Assembly: GCF_028863665.1 (NCBI RefSeq)
Contig: NZ_JARBFX010000013.1
Span: 57,628 to 121,627 of the forward strand
DNA: 64,000 bases
Reading direction: 5' to 3'
Source: Aquabacter sediminis
Lineage (GTDB): Bacteria; Pseudomonadota; Alphaproteobacteria; Rhizobiales; Xanthobacteraceae
The notes below the pieces were generated by a model that saw only the letters and a program-made list of their open reading frames with translations, searched no databases and had not been told where the DNA came from. A program made the translations under genes and the position numbers. This document shows positions 37,067 to 47,625 of this stretch, in pieces; the stretch's first letter is position 1, and the number at the start of each line of letters is the position of its first letter.

Positions 37067-37230
37067 ATATCTGCACGCGGAGGGGGCATTTGCCCAGGAT
37101 TGCGGCAGCCGGTCAGTACGCCCGAAATCCAGGCTGCGGCATGGTGGACATTGCCGAGCGCCCCCGTCCTGCTATCCAGGAGAAGAAGGCGCAGGCATAT
37201 GGCCGGACAAGACGCTGCGAGGCATGACCC

Positions 37231-39117
<1,887 letters not shown>

Positions 39118-39166
39118 ACCGGAAAGACCTTGCGGAGCCGGCTCGTTTGAAGATGGACCTTAGGCC

Positions 39167-39616
39167 TCAGCGCCGGCGGAACACCACGCAGGACACGACG
39201 GAGGGGTTGTTCTGCGCGTAGCACAGCTCAAAGCTGTTCGCGTCGAGGATCGTCCCCATTGAGGTGCCGTCATTATCGGTCGTGCGCAGCGTCTTGCGAT
39301 CCTCTGCAACCACCATCAGCTTCGGCTCGGCGTGGCCGGCGGAGGTGATGGTGCCGATATAGCGGCCGCGATCCTGCTGCGTGAAGGTGACCACCAGTTC
39401 GGAGGAGACGAAGCGTGGCTGTTCGCCCTGGCCGCTGCCGGTATAATGCCCGCCATTGGCCATGACGATCGCGCGGCTGGTCCCCACCCATGTGCCGACG
39501 AGGTCCGGCCAGCTGTCCTGGGCCATGGCTGGACCGGCCAAGGCGCGGCTGGCCAACACGAGGCCGGTCAACACGAGGCCGGTCAAGAACGAGCCGGCGG
39601 AACGGAAAACGTGCAT
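39167..39616 (-). CDS. Small exported protein of unknown function
   Basis: A 149-residue protein that I do not recognise. It has a signal peptide to about residue 33 (hydrophobic TGLVLTGLVLASRALA, then AMAQ) and a mature beta-rich domain beginning WPDLVGTWVGTSRAIVMANG, with LVVTFTQQDRGRYIGTIT and two cysteines (LCYAQNN, VSCVVF) that could form a disulphide. WxGxWxG-like openings occur in lipocalin-type and other small periplasmic barrels, so a barrel fold is a guess. It converges on the P-type ATPase with 49 bases between stops. Confidence 0.6.
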   Translation of the reverse strand: MHVFRSAGSFLTGLVLTGLVLASRALAGPAMAQDSWPDLVGTWVGTSRAIVMANGGHYTGSGQGEQPRFVSSELVVTFTQQDRGRYIGTITSAGHAEPKLMVVAEDRKTLRTTDNDGTSMGTILDANSFELCYAQNNPSVVSCVVFRRR

Positions 39617-39967
39617 GGCGTTCCTCCTACGTTATGGGGCCGAGACCTTACCGCGCGCACCTGCCGCACGCGAGTACCGGAACGCGGGCCCGCGCCGGGG
39701 AGCCGGACGTGGGGCGCAGAAGACCCAGACGGCACTCCAGCACCTTGGCGTTCACAGTGCGGCGTTTCAGGACGGGGCCGGCTGCGGAGAATTGCCATTG
39801 AGGATCTCTAGGCCCACCAAGCCCTTGCACAGCAGCCTCACTCAAAATGGTATCAAATAACCTCAAAACAGCCAGATGTGCGCCGCCGCGCAGTTGAACC
39901 CCTGGCGCGAATCGATATGAGTCTCGCCCATGATCTGCCACCCCTCCCCCGCAGGACGCCCGGCCCG
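39617..39967. other. 351-base intergenic region without recognisable gene
   Basis: Divergent gap between the exported protein and the HerA-like gene. It holds a 12-base GC palindrome (cgcgggcccgcg, 39683-39694) and an AT-richer stretch at about 39840-39875, which may carry the promoter of the HerA-like gene. Nothing else is supported. Confidence 0.4.
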
Positions 39968-41509
39968 ATGACGGCGCCCACAAAGGTGTCCATCGACCTC
40001 GGCACCCGCTCCGGCGGAGGCACGGCCGTGCTGGACCTGGAGGAATTGCTGGCGACCCGCTTGCTGGTGCAAGGCAATTCTGGCTCCGGCAAGTCGCACC
40101 TTCTGCGCCGCCTCTTGGAGCAGAGCGCGCCCTGGGTGCAGCAGGCGGTGATCGACCCCGAGGGCGATTTCGTCACGCTCGCCGACCGCTACGGCCATGT
40201 GGTGGTGGATGCCCAGAGGGGCGAGGCCGATCTCCAGCGCATCGCCGCGCGGGTGCGCCAGCACCGCGTCTCGGTGGTGCTGAACCTGGAGGGGCTCGAC
40301 AGCGAGCAGCAGATGCGCGCCGCCGCCGCCTTCCTGGGCGGGCTGTTCGATGCCGACCGCGACGTCTGGTATCCCATGCTGGTGGTGGTGGACGAGGCGC
40401 AGCTCTTCGCCCCAGCCGCCGCCGGCGAGGTCTCGGACGAGGCGCGCAAGGTCTCGCTCGGCGCCATGACCAACCTCATGTGCCGCGGCCGCAAGCGAGG
40501 GCTGGCCGGCGTCATCGCCACCCAGCGCCTGGCCAAGCTCGCCAAGAACGTGGCGGCGGAAGCCTCCAACTTCCTCATGGGCCGCACCTTCCTCGACATC
40601 GACATGGCCCGCGCCGCCGACCTGCTGGGCATGGAGCGCCGGCAGGCGGAGATGTTCCGGGACCTGGAGAGCGGCAACTTCGTCGCCCTCGGCCCGGCCA
40701 TGGCCCGCCGTCCCCTGCCGGTGCGCATCGGACCGGTGGAAACCTCCGCCCGGTCCACCAGCCCCAAGCTCCTGCCCTTGCCCGGGCCCGCCTCGGGCGA
40801 GGAGGCGCACGACCTCATCTTCACGCCCGGCGCCGACGAAAGCCGCCTCCTGGTGCCCCGCCGCCCGCCGCCGGTGGCGCCCACCGCCGACGTGCTCGCC
40901 CAGCTTGCTCGTACCACCCCGGCCGCCCCGCCGCCCGTGCCCGAGCCCCCCACCCCGGTGCCGACCCTTTCGCCGGAGCAGCGCCAGGCCGCCATCGATG
41001 CCGCCTTGCGGGAGATTTTGGCAGAGCCGGACGCGGGCTTTCGCACCATTGCCGTGCTCTACCAGGACTTCCTGGTGCGCTGCCGGATCCGCCGCGTGGG
41101 CGGCGAGGCGCTCTCTTTGTCCGCCTTCCGGCGTCGCCTCGCGGTCGCCCATGCGGGCATCGACATTGCCGAAGCGGAAGCGGAGGATTCCCCCTGGGCG
41201 GAGGTCATCACCATGGCCAGCGCCTTGCCGGAGGACATGCAGGGCGTGTTCCTCTCGCTCGCCCGCGCCGCCCATGACCGCCGCCCTTGCCCCTCCGACG
41301 CCGAGGTGGCTCATGCCTATGGCAGCCGCTCGCCGGGCCGTGCCCGCCGGCTTCTGGCCTATATGGAAGAGCGGCAGGTGATCGTGACCCGGCTCGACGG
41401 GAAGGGCCGCCGCATCGTCGCCATTCCAGGCCTTGCCTGGGAGACCGAACCGGGCGACCCCAACGCAGCCCCCGGCGCGCCAGAGCCACAGCCCTCCGCC
41501 GCCGAGTGA
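39968..41509 (+). CDS. HerA-like / DUF87 ATPase
   Basis: A 513-residue P-loop ATPase of the HerA/FtsK group. Walker A NSGSGKSHLLRR (about 38-49), Walker B MLVVVDEAQLF (about 137-147) and the arginine-containing segment GRKRGLAGVIATQRLAKL (about 176) are clear. A Pro-rich linker (about 305-335) leads to a C-terminal helical domain ending in a winged-helix-like RRLLAYMEERQVIVTRLDGK. Earlier ATGs (39878, 39917) are possible; 39968 has an AGGACG upstream. HerA works with the nuclease NurA in archaea, and related ATPases act in phage defence, but no nuclease or defence gene is next to this one. Confidence 0.78.
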   Translation: MTAPTKVSIDLGTRSGGGTAVLDLEELLATRLLVQGNSGSGKSHLLRRLLEQSAPWVQQAVIDPEGDFVTLADRYGHVVVDAQRGEADLQRIAARVRQHRVSVVLNLEGLDSEQQMRAAAAFLGGLFDADRDVWYPMLVVVDEAQLFAPAAAGEVSDEARKVSLGAMTNLMCRGRKRGLAGVIATQRLAKLAKNVAAEASNFLMGRTFLDIDMARAADLLGMERRQAEMFRDLESGNFVALGPAMARRPLPVRIGPVETSARSTSPKLLPLPGPASGEEAHDLIFTPGADESRLLVPRRPPPVAPTADVLAQLARTTPAAPPPVPEPPTPVPTLSPEQRQAAIDAALREILAEPDAGFRTIAVLYQDFLVRCRIRRVGGEALSLSAFRRRLAVAHAGIDIAEAEAEDSPWAEVITMASALPEDMQGVFLSLARAAHDRRPCPSDAEVAHAYGSRSPGRARRLLAYMEERQVIVTRLDGKGRRIVAIPGLAWETEPGDPNAAPGAPEPQPSAAE

Positions 41510-41592
41510 GGCGAAGGGCCCCCTTCGCCCTTCCCCCGGCGGCGCAAATGGCCTAATCGCGCTGCAGCATCCACACGGGATTTCGCGCGCGC

Positions 41593-43215
41593 ATGATCCG
41601 TCTCGATTCCATCAGCAAGCAGAACGGCAAGCAGATCGTCTTCATCGAGGCGTCCGCGACGCTGCTCAAGGGCGAGAAGATCGGCCTCGTGGGTCCCAAC
41701 GGCGCCGGCAAGACCACCCTTTTTCGCCTCATCACCGGCGAGGAGTTGCCCGACGAGGGGCAGGTGTCCGTCGATCGCGGCATCACCATCGGCTATTTCA
41801 GCCAGGATGTGGGCGAGATGTCCGGCAAGAGCGCGCTGGCGGAAGCCATGGACGGCGCCGGCCCGGTGAGCGAGGTGGCCGCCGAGCTGCGCGAGCTGGA
41901 GCACGCCTTCGCCGATCCCGCCCGCGCCGACGAGATGGACGCCCTGGTGGAGCGCTATGGCGAGGTGCAGGCCCGCTTCGAGCAGCTGGGCGGCTACGGC
42001 CTGGAGGGCAAGGCCAGCGAGGTGCTGGCGGGCCTCGGCTTCTCCCAGGAGATGATGGACGGGGACGTGAGCAAGCTCTCCGGCGGCTGGAAGATGCGCG
42101 TGGCGCTCGGCCGCATCCTGCTCATGCGCCCCGACGTGATGCTGCTGGACGAGCCCTCCAACCATCTGGACATCGAAAGCCTCATCTGGCTGGAGGACTT
42201 CCTGAATGGCTATGACGGCGCCCTCATGATGACCTCCCATGACCGGGCCTTCATGAACCGCATCGTCAACAAGGTGGTGGAGATCGACGCCGGCTCGCTC
42301 ACCACCTATTCCGGCGACTATGAATTCTACGCCCAGCAGCGGGCCATGGCGGACAAGCAGCAGCAGGCCCAGTTCGAGCGCCAGCAGGCCATGCTCGCCA
42401 AGGAGATCGCCTTCATCGAGCGCTTCAAGGCCCGCGCCTCCCACGCGGCGCAGGTGCAGAGCCGGGTGAAGAAGCTGGAGAAGATCGACCGGGTGGAGCC
42501 GCCCCGCCGCCGCCAGAGCGTGGCTTTTGAGTTTCAACCCGCGCCCCGTTCCGGCGAGGACGTGGCGAGCCTGAAGAATGTCCACAAGGCCTATGGCAGC
42601 AAGGTCATCTATGAGGGCCTCGACTTCCATGTGCGCCGGCGTGAGCGCTGGTGCGTGATGGGCGTGAACGGTGCGGGCAAGTCCACCTTGCTGAAGCTCG
42701 TCACGGGCACCACGCCCCCCGACCAGGGCAGCGTCGCCGTGGGCGGCAGCGTGAAGCTCGGCTATTTCGCCCAGCATGCCATGGACGTGCTGGAGGGCGA
42801 GCGGACCGTGTTCGAGACCCTGGAGGACGCCTTTCCCCAGGCCGGCCAGGGCTCGCTGCGCACGCTCGCCGGCTGCTTCGGCTTTTCAGGCGACGACGTG
42901 GAGAAGCGCTGCCGGGTGCTCTCGGGCGGCGAGAAGGCGCGGCTCGTCATGGCGAAGATGCTCTACGATCCGCCGAACTTCCTGGTGCTGGACGAGCCCA
43001 CCAACCATCTGGACATCGCCACCAAGGAAATGCTCATCGCGGCGCTCTCCGAATATGAGGGCACCATGCTGTTCGTCTCGCACGACCGGCACTTCCTGGC
43101 CGCCCTCTCCAACAGGGTGCTGGAGCTGACCCCGGAGGGCGTGCACCAATATGGCGGCGGCTACACCGAATATGTGGCCCGCACCGGCCAGGAGGCGCCG
43201 GGCCTGCGCCATTGA
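41593..43215 (+). CDS. ABC-F family ATPase (translation factor type)
   Basis: A 540-residue soluble protein with two ABC cassettes and no membrane segment, the ABC-F layout of EttA/Uup/YbiT ribosome-binding factors. Cassette 1: Walker [10 protein letters not shown] (34-42), signature LSGGWKMRVALGR and Walker B MLLDEPSNHLDIES. A charged linker with ERQQAMLAKEIAFIERFKAR follows (about 270-300), typical of the P-site tRNA-interaction motif. Cassette 2: GVNGAGKST, LSGGEKARLVMAKML and LVLDEPTNHLDIAT. The function is probably in translation; antibiotic protection is possible but not indicated. Confidence 0.88.
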   Translation: MIRLDSISKQNGKQIVFIEASATLLKGEKIGLVGPNGAGKTTLFRLITGEELPDEGQVSVDRGITIGYFSQDVGEMSGKSALAEAMDGAGPVSEVAAELRELEHAFADPARADEMDALVERYGEVQARFEQLGGYGLEGKASEVLAGLGFSQEMMDGDVSKLSGGWKMRVALGRILLMRPDVMLLDEPSNHLDIESLIWLEDFLNGYDGALMMTSHDRAFMNRIVNKVVEIDAGSLTTYSGDYEFYAQQRAMADKQQQAQFERQQAMLAKEIAFIERFKARASHAAQVQSRVKKLEKIDRVEPPRRRQSVAFEFQPAPRSGEDVASLKNVHKAYGSKVIYEGLDFHVRRRERWCVMGVNGAGKSTLLKLVTGTTPPDQGSVAVGGSVKLGYFAQHAMDVLEGERTVFETLEDAFPQAGQGSLRTLAGCFGFSGDDVEKRCRVLSGGEKARLVMAKMLYDPPNFLVLDEPTNHLDIATKEMLIAALSEYEGTMLFVSHDRHFLAALSNRVLELTPEGVHQYGGGYTEYVARTGQEAPGLRH

Positions 43216-43231
43216 GGGCGCCTGCTGGTCC

Positions 43232-43275
43232 GATGACCGGGAACAGCACCGCGCGTCGGTGCCGCTCCCGTCATC
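43232..43275. terminator. Imperfect hairpin between ABC-F and RTX genes
   Basis: gatgaccgggaacagcaccg pairs with cggtgccgctcccgtcatc across a 5-base loop with one bulge and two mismatches, in the 120-base gap between two converging genes. Probable bidirectional terminator. Confidence 0.5.
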
Positions 43276-43335
43276 CGCCCGCAGGCCGCGCGCCGGCTTG
43301 CCGGCCGCCTTCCTGGAAGCGCTCCGCCCCCGCCA

Positions 43336-46300
43336 TCAGGACCAGGTGCTGAAGGCCACCGTGTCGGCGTTGGCGCCAAAGGCCCCCACCTCCACATCGC
43401 TGACCGTATAGACGGCGCCATCGGTGAAGGTGATGGTCGTGACCCCGTTGGCGAGGACGTGGGACTGCACGTCGGCGGCCGCATAAGCCTTGAACCACAG
43501 CCCGTCCTCGCCCGTGCCGCCATCCACGGAGCCGCTGCCGCCGCGGGCCAGGACGGTGAAGTCATCGCTCCCCGCCCCGCCAAACATGCTGGTGGCACCC
43601 GCGGCGGTGACGAACAGGTCGTCATTGCCCTCGCCGCCATAGAGCGTGTTGCCGCCCCCCGCCACCAACAGGGTGTCGTTGCCCTCATCCCCAGACATGA
43701 GGTGGTTTCCGGCCACCGAGGCCCAGGCGCTGTCGTCCCCTTCGCCGCCATAAAGGGTGGCATTTGTGGCGCCGCCCACGAGGCTATCCCCATCCGCTCC
43801 GCCATAGGCCAGCATGGAATTGGGGCTGAGGCTGCCGATCAGTTCGTCCTGTCCTGCACCGCCAAAGAGGGTGTCGATGCCGCCCGACGGCCCTGCGACG
43901 GAGGCGGTGATCGTGTCGTTGCCGTCTTCGCCATAGAGCAGGTTGAAGCCGCCATTCACCCACATCTCGTCCGCGCCGGCATCGCCGTGGAGCGTATCGG
44001 CTCCGCTGGCGCCCACCACGGCATCCGCGCCTTCGCCGCCATAGAGGACGCCATGGGAGCCGTCCTCCAATGTGACGAGGCTGTCGTCGCCGAGCCCGCC
44101 ATAAAGGGTATCGGTGCTGGCAGGTGTCATTCCGCCCACGAGGCTGTCGGCGCCGGCATCGCCATAGAGCTGGTTGGAGCCGCCATTCACCCACATGAGG
44201 TCTGCATCCTCGCCGCCAAAGAGGGTGTCCTGGCCGCTGGCCCCCACCACGGTGTCGGCGCCCGCATCGCCATAGAGCAGAGCGTGCGTGCCATTCACAT
44301 TGGAGGCGATATTGTCGCCATCGGCGCCGCCATAGACGGTGTCGACCGTGCCGGCCGGAGGCAGCGTCCCGGTGCGGATGAAGTCGACGCCCTCGTCGCC
44401 GTAAAGGACATTGCTGCCGCGGGTGACCCACACGTCGTCATCGCCGAGGCCGCCATAGAGGGTGTCGGCCCCGCTGTCTCCGCTCACCTGGTCGTTGCCG
44501 GCATCGCCATAAAGCAGGCCCGCCGCCGCGCGGGTGGCCAGAATGTCGTCGCCGAAGCCGCCAAAGAGCGTGTCGATGCCCCCCGCCTGCGCGCTGCCGG
44601 TGATCACGTCCACGCCGGCATCGCCATAGATGATGTTGCTGCCCAGGGTCACCCAGAGGAGGTCATTGCCGTCGCCGCCGAATATGGTGTCCGCGCCGCT
44701 CGCGCCAGCGATGGTGTCCGCCCCCGTGCCGCCATCCATGAAAGCGTGGGTGGTGCGGCTGCTCAGCTCGTCATTGCCGTCGCCGCCATAGAGGGTGTCC
44801 TTTGTGCCGGACGTCGTGTCCAGACCACCGAGCATATAATCGGCGCCAGCATCGCCGTAGAGCAGGTTGGAACCGAGGGCTACTGAGAGCTGGTCGGCGT
44901 CGCTTCCACCGTAAATGGTAGCCGCTCCGACCCCGCCAGCAATCGTATCGGCGCCGGCGTCTCCGTACAGAAGATTTCCCGAAATAAAAACGCTCCCTTG
45001 GGGCAAGGAGGACGTGATGGAATCTCCACCGTCGCCGCCATAGACCGTCGCCACACCTGTCGCACCCGCTCCGACATTGATCACGTCAGCATCGGCATCG
45101 CCGTAAAGGACGTCTCCGCCGGTAGAGGACATGGTGTCTGCGCCAAATCCACCGTACAGGGTGCTGTTTCCGATCCCCTCCAGACGGTCGAGGCCTACAT
45201 CCCCATAATGGACAGAAGATCCACCATCGGTGAACAAATAGTCGTCCCCGTTTCCCCCGTAAGCCGTATCAAGACCACCTACCGACCCACCGATTGTGTC
45301 ATTTCCGTCCTCTCCATACGAGGAACCGCTCCACATTGTGAAGATTTGAATAAAGTCATTTCCATCACCTCCATATATGAGGTGCGATCCATTATCCCCG
45401 TAAGTTTCTACTGTATCGTTTCCCTCCCCTCCATAGGCCGAAACCGCGCCCCCACTCAAAGAAATGTAATCGCTGCCCTCTCCGCCGTATATTGTTCCCC
45501 CCAGCATTGGGGCAACGAGACCGCCGCTCACACTCGCATAAATAGGGTCATAGGGACTGTAAATCCTATCGTTACCCGCATCCCCATAAAGCAACGAGAT
45601 CCCAGACACGGCTGATAAGGTATCGTCCCCCAGACCACCATAAACGGTGTCGGACGCTCCTACATTAGGCCCGTACTCCAAAATAAAAAAATTCTGACCG
45701 AAATAAAAGTCATTCCCATCGTCTCCATAAATAATGGCCCCGCCCGAGACAGTAACCCCATTAATAACGTGCCATGTGGGGCTATTTGCGCCAAAAAGCC
45801 AATCGTCTCCATCGCCGCCATAAAGCGTGTCGCCGGCGAACTGACCTTGGTTCACCTCCGTGGCAGCATATAACGAATCATTATCGGCACCGCCGTAAAG
45901 GACACTGCCAGAGAAAAGAGTAGAAATGTTATCGCCGCCTTCGCCGCCATAAAGAACGTTGAATTCGCCGGGATTTGTATTCGGAATAAATGCAAGCGCG
46001 GCTGCGTTCGAATATAATCCATCCCATCCCTCCCCCCCAAATAGGGTGTCTCCCCGCGCTTGTTCCGAGACTCCCAAAAGGTCGTTTCCGGGGCCACCGA
46101 TCAGGACATTGTGGGAGCCGGCGCTATCCAGAAAGTCGGCACCCCAACTGGCGGCGATAATACCTCCCCCTGGCCCTTCATTCTCAATACGGACAGAAAC
46201 ACCCGAAAAATTCGTATAAATAAGCGCATCTGAAGTGTTACCAATCGCTTCATCGCGCGTCACCTCCGCACTTACTCGAACTGAAGCCAGAGCATCTGGG

Positions 46301-46446
46301 TTTGCCGGACTATAAACACCAGCCGCAGTGAGGGCCGCGATAATCTCAGCCTGCTCTGACGCCGACATACCCAATGAATCGAGCCCAAGAAAATCTTGCG
46401 TCGGATCGCCCTGGATCAGTTCAGTCTGCGTCAAGTCGTACAGCAT
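43336..46446 (-). CDS. RTX-type calcium-binding repeat protein
   Basis: A 1036-residue, acidic, Gly/Asp-rich protein. After a non-repeat N-terminus of about 110 residues (MLYDLTQTELIQGDPTQDFL...) I count about 43 RTX-like units of the form x-G-G/D-x-G-x-D-x-L, mostly spaced 15-22 residues apart instead of contiguous, e.g. YGGEGNDTV and YGDAGADTI. The C-terminal 60 residues (TITFTDGAVYTVSDVEVGAF) resemble type I secretion-signal regions of such proteins, and no Sec signal is present. It probably folds as beta-rolls outside the cell when calcium binds. No enzymatic domain and no HlyB/HlyD/TolC genes are in the window. The 5' half is notably AT-richer than the 3' half. Role (adhesin, S-layer or matrix) unknown. 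Confidence 0.82.
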   Translation of the reverse strand: MLYDLTQTELIQGDPTQDFLGLDSLGMSASEQAEIIAALTAAGVYSPANPDALASVRVSAEVTRDEAIGNTSDALIYTNFSGVSVRIENEGPGGGIIAASWGADFLDSAGSHNVLIGGPGNDLLGVSEQARGDTLFGGEGWDGLYSNAAALAFIPNTNPGEFNVLYGGEGGDNISTLFSGSVLYGGADNDSLYAATEVNQGQFAGDTLYGGDGDDWLFGANSPTWHVINGVTVSGGAIIYGDDGNDFYFGQNFFILEYGPNVGASDTVYGGLGDDTLSAVSGISLLYGDAGNDRIYSPYDPIYASVSGGLVAPMLGGTIYGGEGSDYISLSGGAVSAYGGEGNDTVETYGDNGSHLIYGGDGNDFIQIFTMWSGSSYGEDGNDTIGGSVGGLDTAYGGNGDDYLFTDGGSSVHYGDVGLDRLEGIGNSTLYGGFGADTMSSTGGDVLYGDADADVINVGAGATGVATVYGGDGGDSITSSLPQGSVFISGNLLYGDAGADTIAGGVGAATIYGGSDADQLSVALGSNLLYGDAGADYMLGGLDTTSGTKDTLYGGDGNDELSSRTTHAFMDGGTGADTIAGASGADTIFGGDGNDLLWVTLGSNIIYGDAGVDVITGSAQAGGIDTLFGGFGDDILATRAAAGLLYGDAGNDQVSGDSGADTLYGGLGDDDVWVTRGSNVLYGDEGVDFIRTGTLPPAGTVDTVYGGADGDNIASNVNGTHALLYGDAGADTVVGASGQDTLFGGEDADLMWVNGGSNQLYGDAGADSLVGGMTPASTDTLYGGLGDDSLVTLEDGSHGVLYGGEGADAVVGASGADTLHGDAGADEMWVNGGFNLLYGEDGNDTITASVAGPSGGIDTLFGGAGQDELIGSLSPNSMLAYGGADGDSLVGGATNATLYGGEGDDSAWASVAGNHLMSGDEGNDTLLVAGGGNTLYGGEGNDDLFVTAAGATSMFGGAGSDDFTVLARGGSGSVDGGTGEDGLWFKAYAAADVQSHVLANGVTTITFTDGAVYTVSDVEVGAFGANADTVAFSTWS

Positions 46447-46640
46447 GGCTCACCCCACCCATGAAGAGCCCAGCGGCACCGCAGCAGCGGGCGGACTCCG
46501 GCTCGATCACCCGGGGGACAGGGTTGATTGCCCAAGCGGAATGCACATCACCCAAATGGGTGAATCGCGGGCATCAGAGCGCGTATAGGCGCCTGAGGGA
46601 GGCGCCTGGGCCACGATTTTCAAGCAAAATTGCAGGAAGA

Positions 46641-46658
46641 GCGGTATTTTTAGACCGC
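46641..46658 (-). terminator. Weak hairpin after the iclR-type gene
   Basis: gcggt (46641-46645) and accgc (46654-46658) flank an 8-base AT loop just past the IclR-type stop. A further hairpin, aggcgcct-gaggg-aggcgcct (46587-46607), lies beyond it. Plausible but weak. Confidence 0.35.
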
Positions 46659-46666
46659 CAGCCTCC

Positions 46667-47452
46667 CTAACCGCCCTTATCCCCCTCCCCCGCCTTCTCG
46701 ATCCGCCGCGCCTCGGCCCGCAGCAGGCGGGCGATCTGGTCGACGCGTTCGGGGGTGAGGCGGCTTTCGATGGCGGCGACGGAGAGGGAGCCGGCAAGGC
46801 CGCCATCGGGATTGAGGACGGCGACGCCCACCGCCACCACGCCCGGCGCGCGGCTGAGATTGGTGGCGTAGCCCCGCGCCCGCGCCTCGGCCACCAGGCG
46901 CGCCATGGCCTCCACGCCGAGATCGCCGAAGGCGGACAGGCGCGGCCCGTTGGAGGCCATGATGGCGTTCGCCTCTTCCTCCGGCAAGGCGGCGAGCATG
47001 GCAAGGCCGCCGCAGCCGATGCCGAGCGGAATGCGCGCGCCCACATCGATGGTGAAGGCCTTGATGGGAAAGCTGCCGGCCGCGCGCTTGATGCAGAGTG
47101 CATCGCCGCCCGCCCGCACGGCGGCAAAGACGGTGTCGCCCGTCTTCTCCGCCAGACGATCCACCGCCTCGCCCGCCATGTCACTGAGCGCGAGGCGCGG
47201 CTCGGCCAAAAGGCCTAATTCATAGATCCAGGCGCCCAGATGATAGCGGCGCGTCATCGGGTTCTGCCGCGCCAGCCCCTCGCCGATCAGCCCCTGCACG
47301 ATGCGGTGGGCGGTGGCGTGGATGAGCCCCGTCTCCCGCGTGATGTCCACCATCCGCGCGCCGGACTGGCTGCGCTGGGCCAGCACCCGCAGCACGCTGG
47401 CCGCGCGCCGGATGCTCTGCGTGCCACCGGCTTCCCCCTCCCCACCCGCCAT
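46667..47452 (-). CDS. IclR-family transcriptional regulator
   Basis: A 261-residue regulator: N-terminal winged helix (about 10-75; SVLRVLAQRSQSGARMVDIT, THR-type HATAHRIVQGLIGEGL) and the IclR effector domain with FPIKAFTIDVGARIPLGIGC and YATNLSRAPGVVAVGVAVLN. It is divergent from a Bug-type binding protein and a ThDP enzyme; two copies of the palindrome TCCA-N5-TGGA lie in the 173-base gap. It therefore probably controls both itself and the transport/enzyme genes in response to the imported carboxylate. Confidence 0.88.
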   Translation of the reverse strand: MAGGEGEAGGTQSIRRAASVLRVLAQRSQSGARMVDITRETGLIHATAHRIVQGLIGEGLARQNPMTRRYHLGAWIYELGLLAEPRLALSDMAGEAVDRLAEKTGDTVFAAVRAGGDALCIKRAAGSFPIKAFTIDVGARIPLGIGCGGLAMLAALPEEEANAIMASNGPRLSAFGDLGVEAMARLVAEARARGYATNLSRAPGVVAVGVAVLNPDGGLAGSLSVAAIESRLTPERVDQIARLLRAEARRIEKAGEGDKGG

Positions 47453-47470
47453 TTCCGCCCTCCCGTAATA

Positions 47471-47487
47471 TCCATATATTGGACTAT
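47471..47487. promoter_or_regulatory. IclR-type operator, regulator-proximal copy
   Basis: tccatatattggactat; its exact reverse complement occurs at 47574-47590. The core TCCA-N5-TGGA is palindromic. It lies 19 bases upstream of the iclR-type start codon. Confidence 0.65.
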
Positions 47488-47521
47488 TTTTATGTCACTA
47501 AACCTGACCAAAACCTATGTG

Positions 47522-47550
47522 TTGACTTGTTTGTTCGGCCTACGTAGCTT
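47522..47550 (+). promoter_or_regulatory. Candidate sigma70 promoter of the Bug/ThDP operon
   Basis: ttgact (47522-47527) and tagctt (47545-47550), 17-base spacer, between the two operator copies and 76 bases before the ATG of the binding protein. Confidence 0.45.
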
Positions 47551-47573
47551 CCATCACGATCAGACGGGAAATT

Positions 47574-47590
47574 ATAGTCCAATATATGGA
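47574..47590. promoter_or_regulatory. IclR-type operator, transporter-proximal copy
   Basis: atagtccaatatatgga, exact inverted copy of 47471-47487, located shortly downstream of the candidate promoter, where a bound protein would block transcription. Confidence 0.65.
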
Positions 47591-47625
47591 CAAGTCAACT
47601 TCCTCCCCGTCGACGGAGGTACGCC

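Noticed and set aside
39683..39694. Palindrome cgcgggcccgcg as an operator
   Set aside because: Self-complementary GC strings of this size are expected in DNA of this composition and no second copy or promoter is associated.
39968..43215. Anti-phage defence island formed by the HerA-like ATPase and ABC-F protein
   Set aside because: There is no nuclease, SIR2, methylase or other effector next to them, and the ABC-F protein is a typical translation factor.
43336..46446. CRISPR-like or tandem DNA repeat array
   Set aside because: The periodicity is that of a coding RTX protein: repeat units vary at the DNA level, spacing changes, and one uninterrupted frame spans the whole region.
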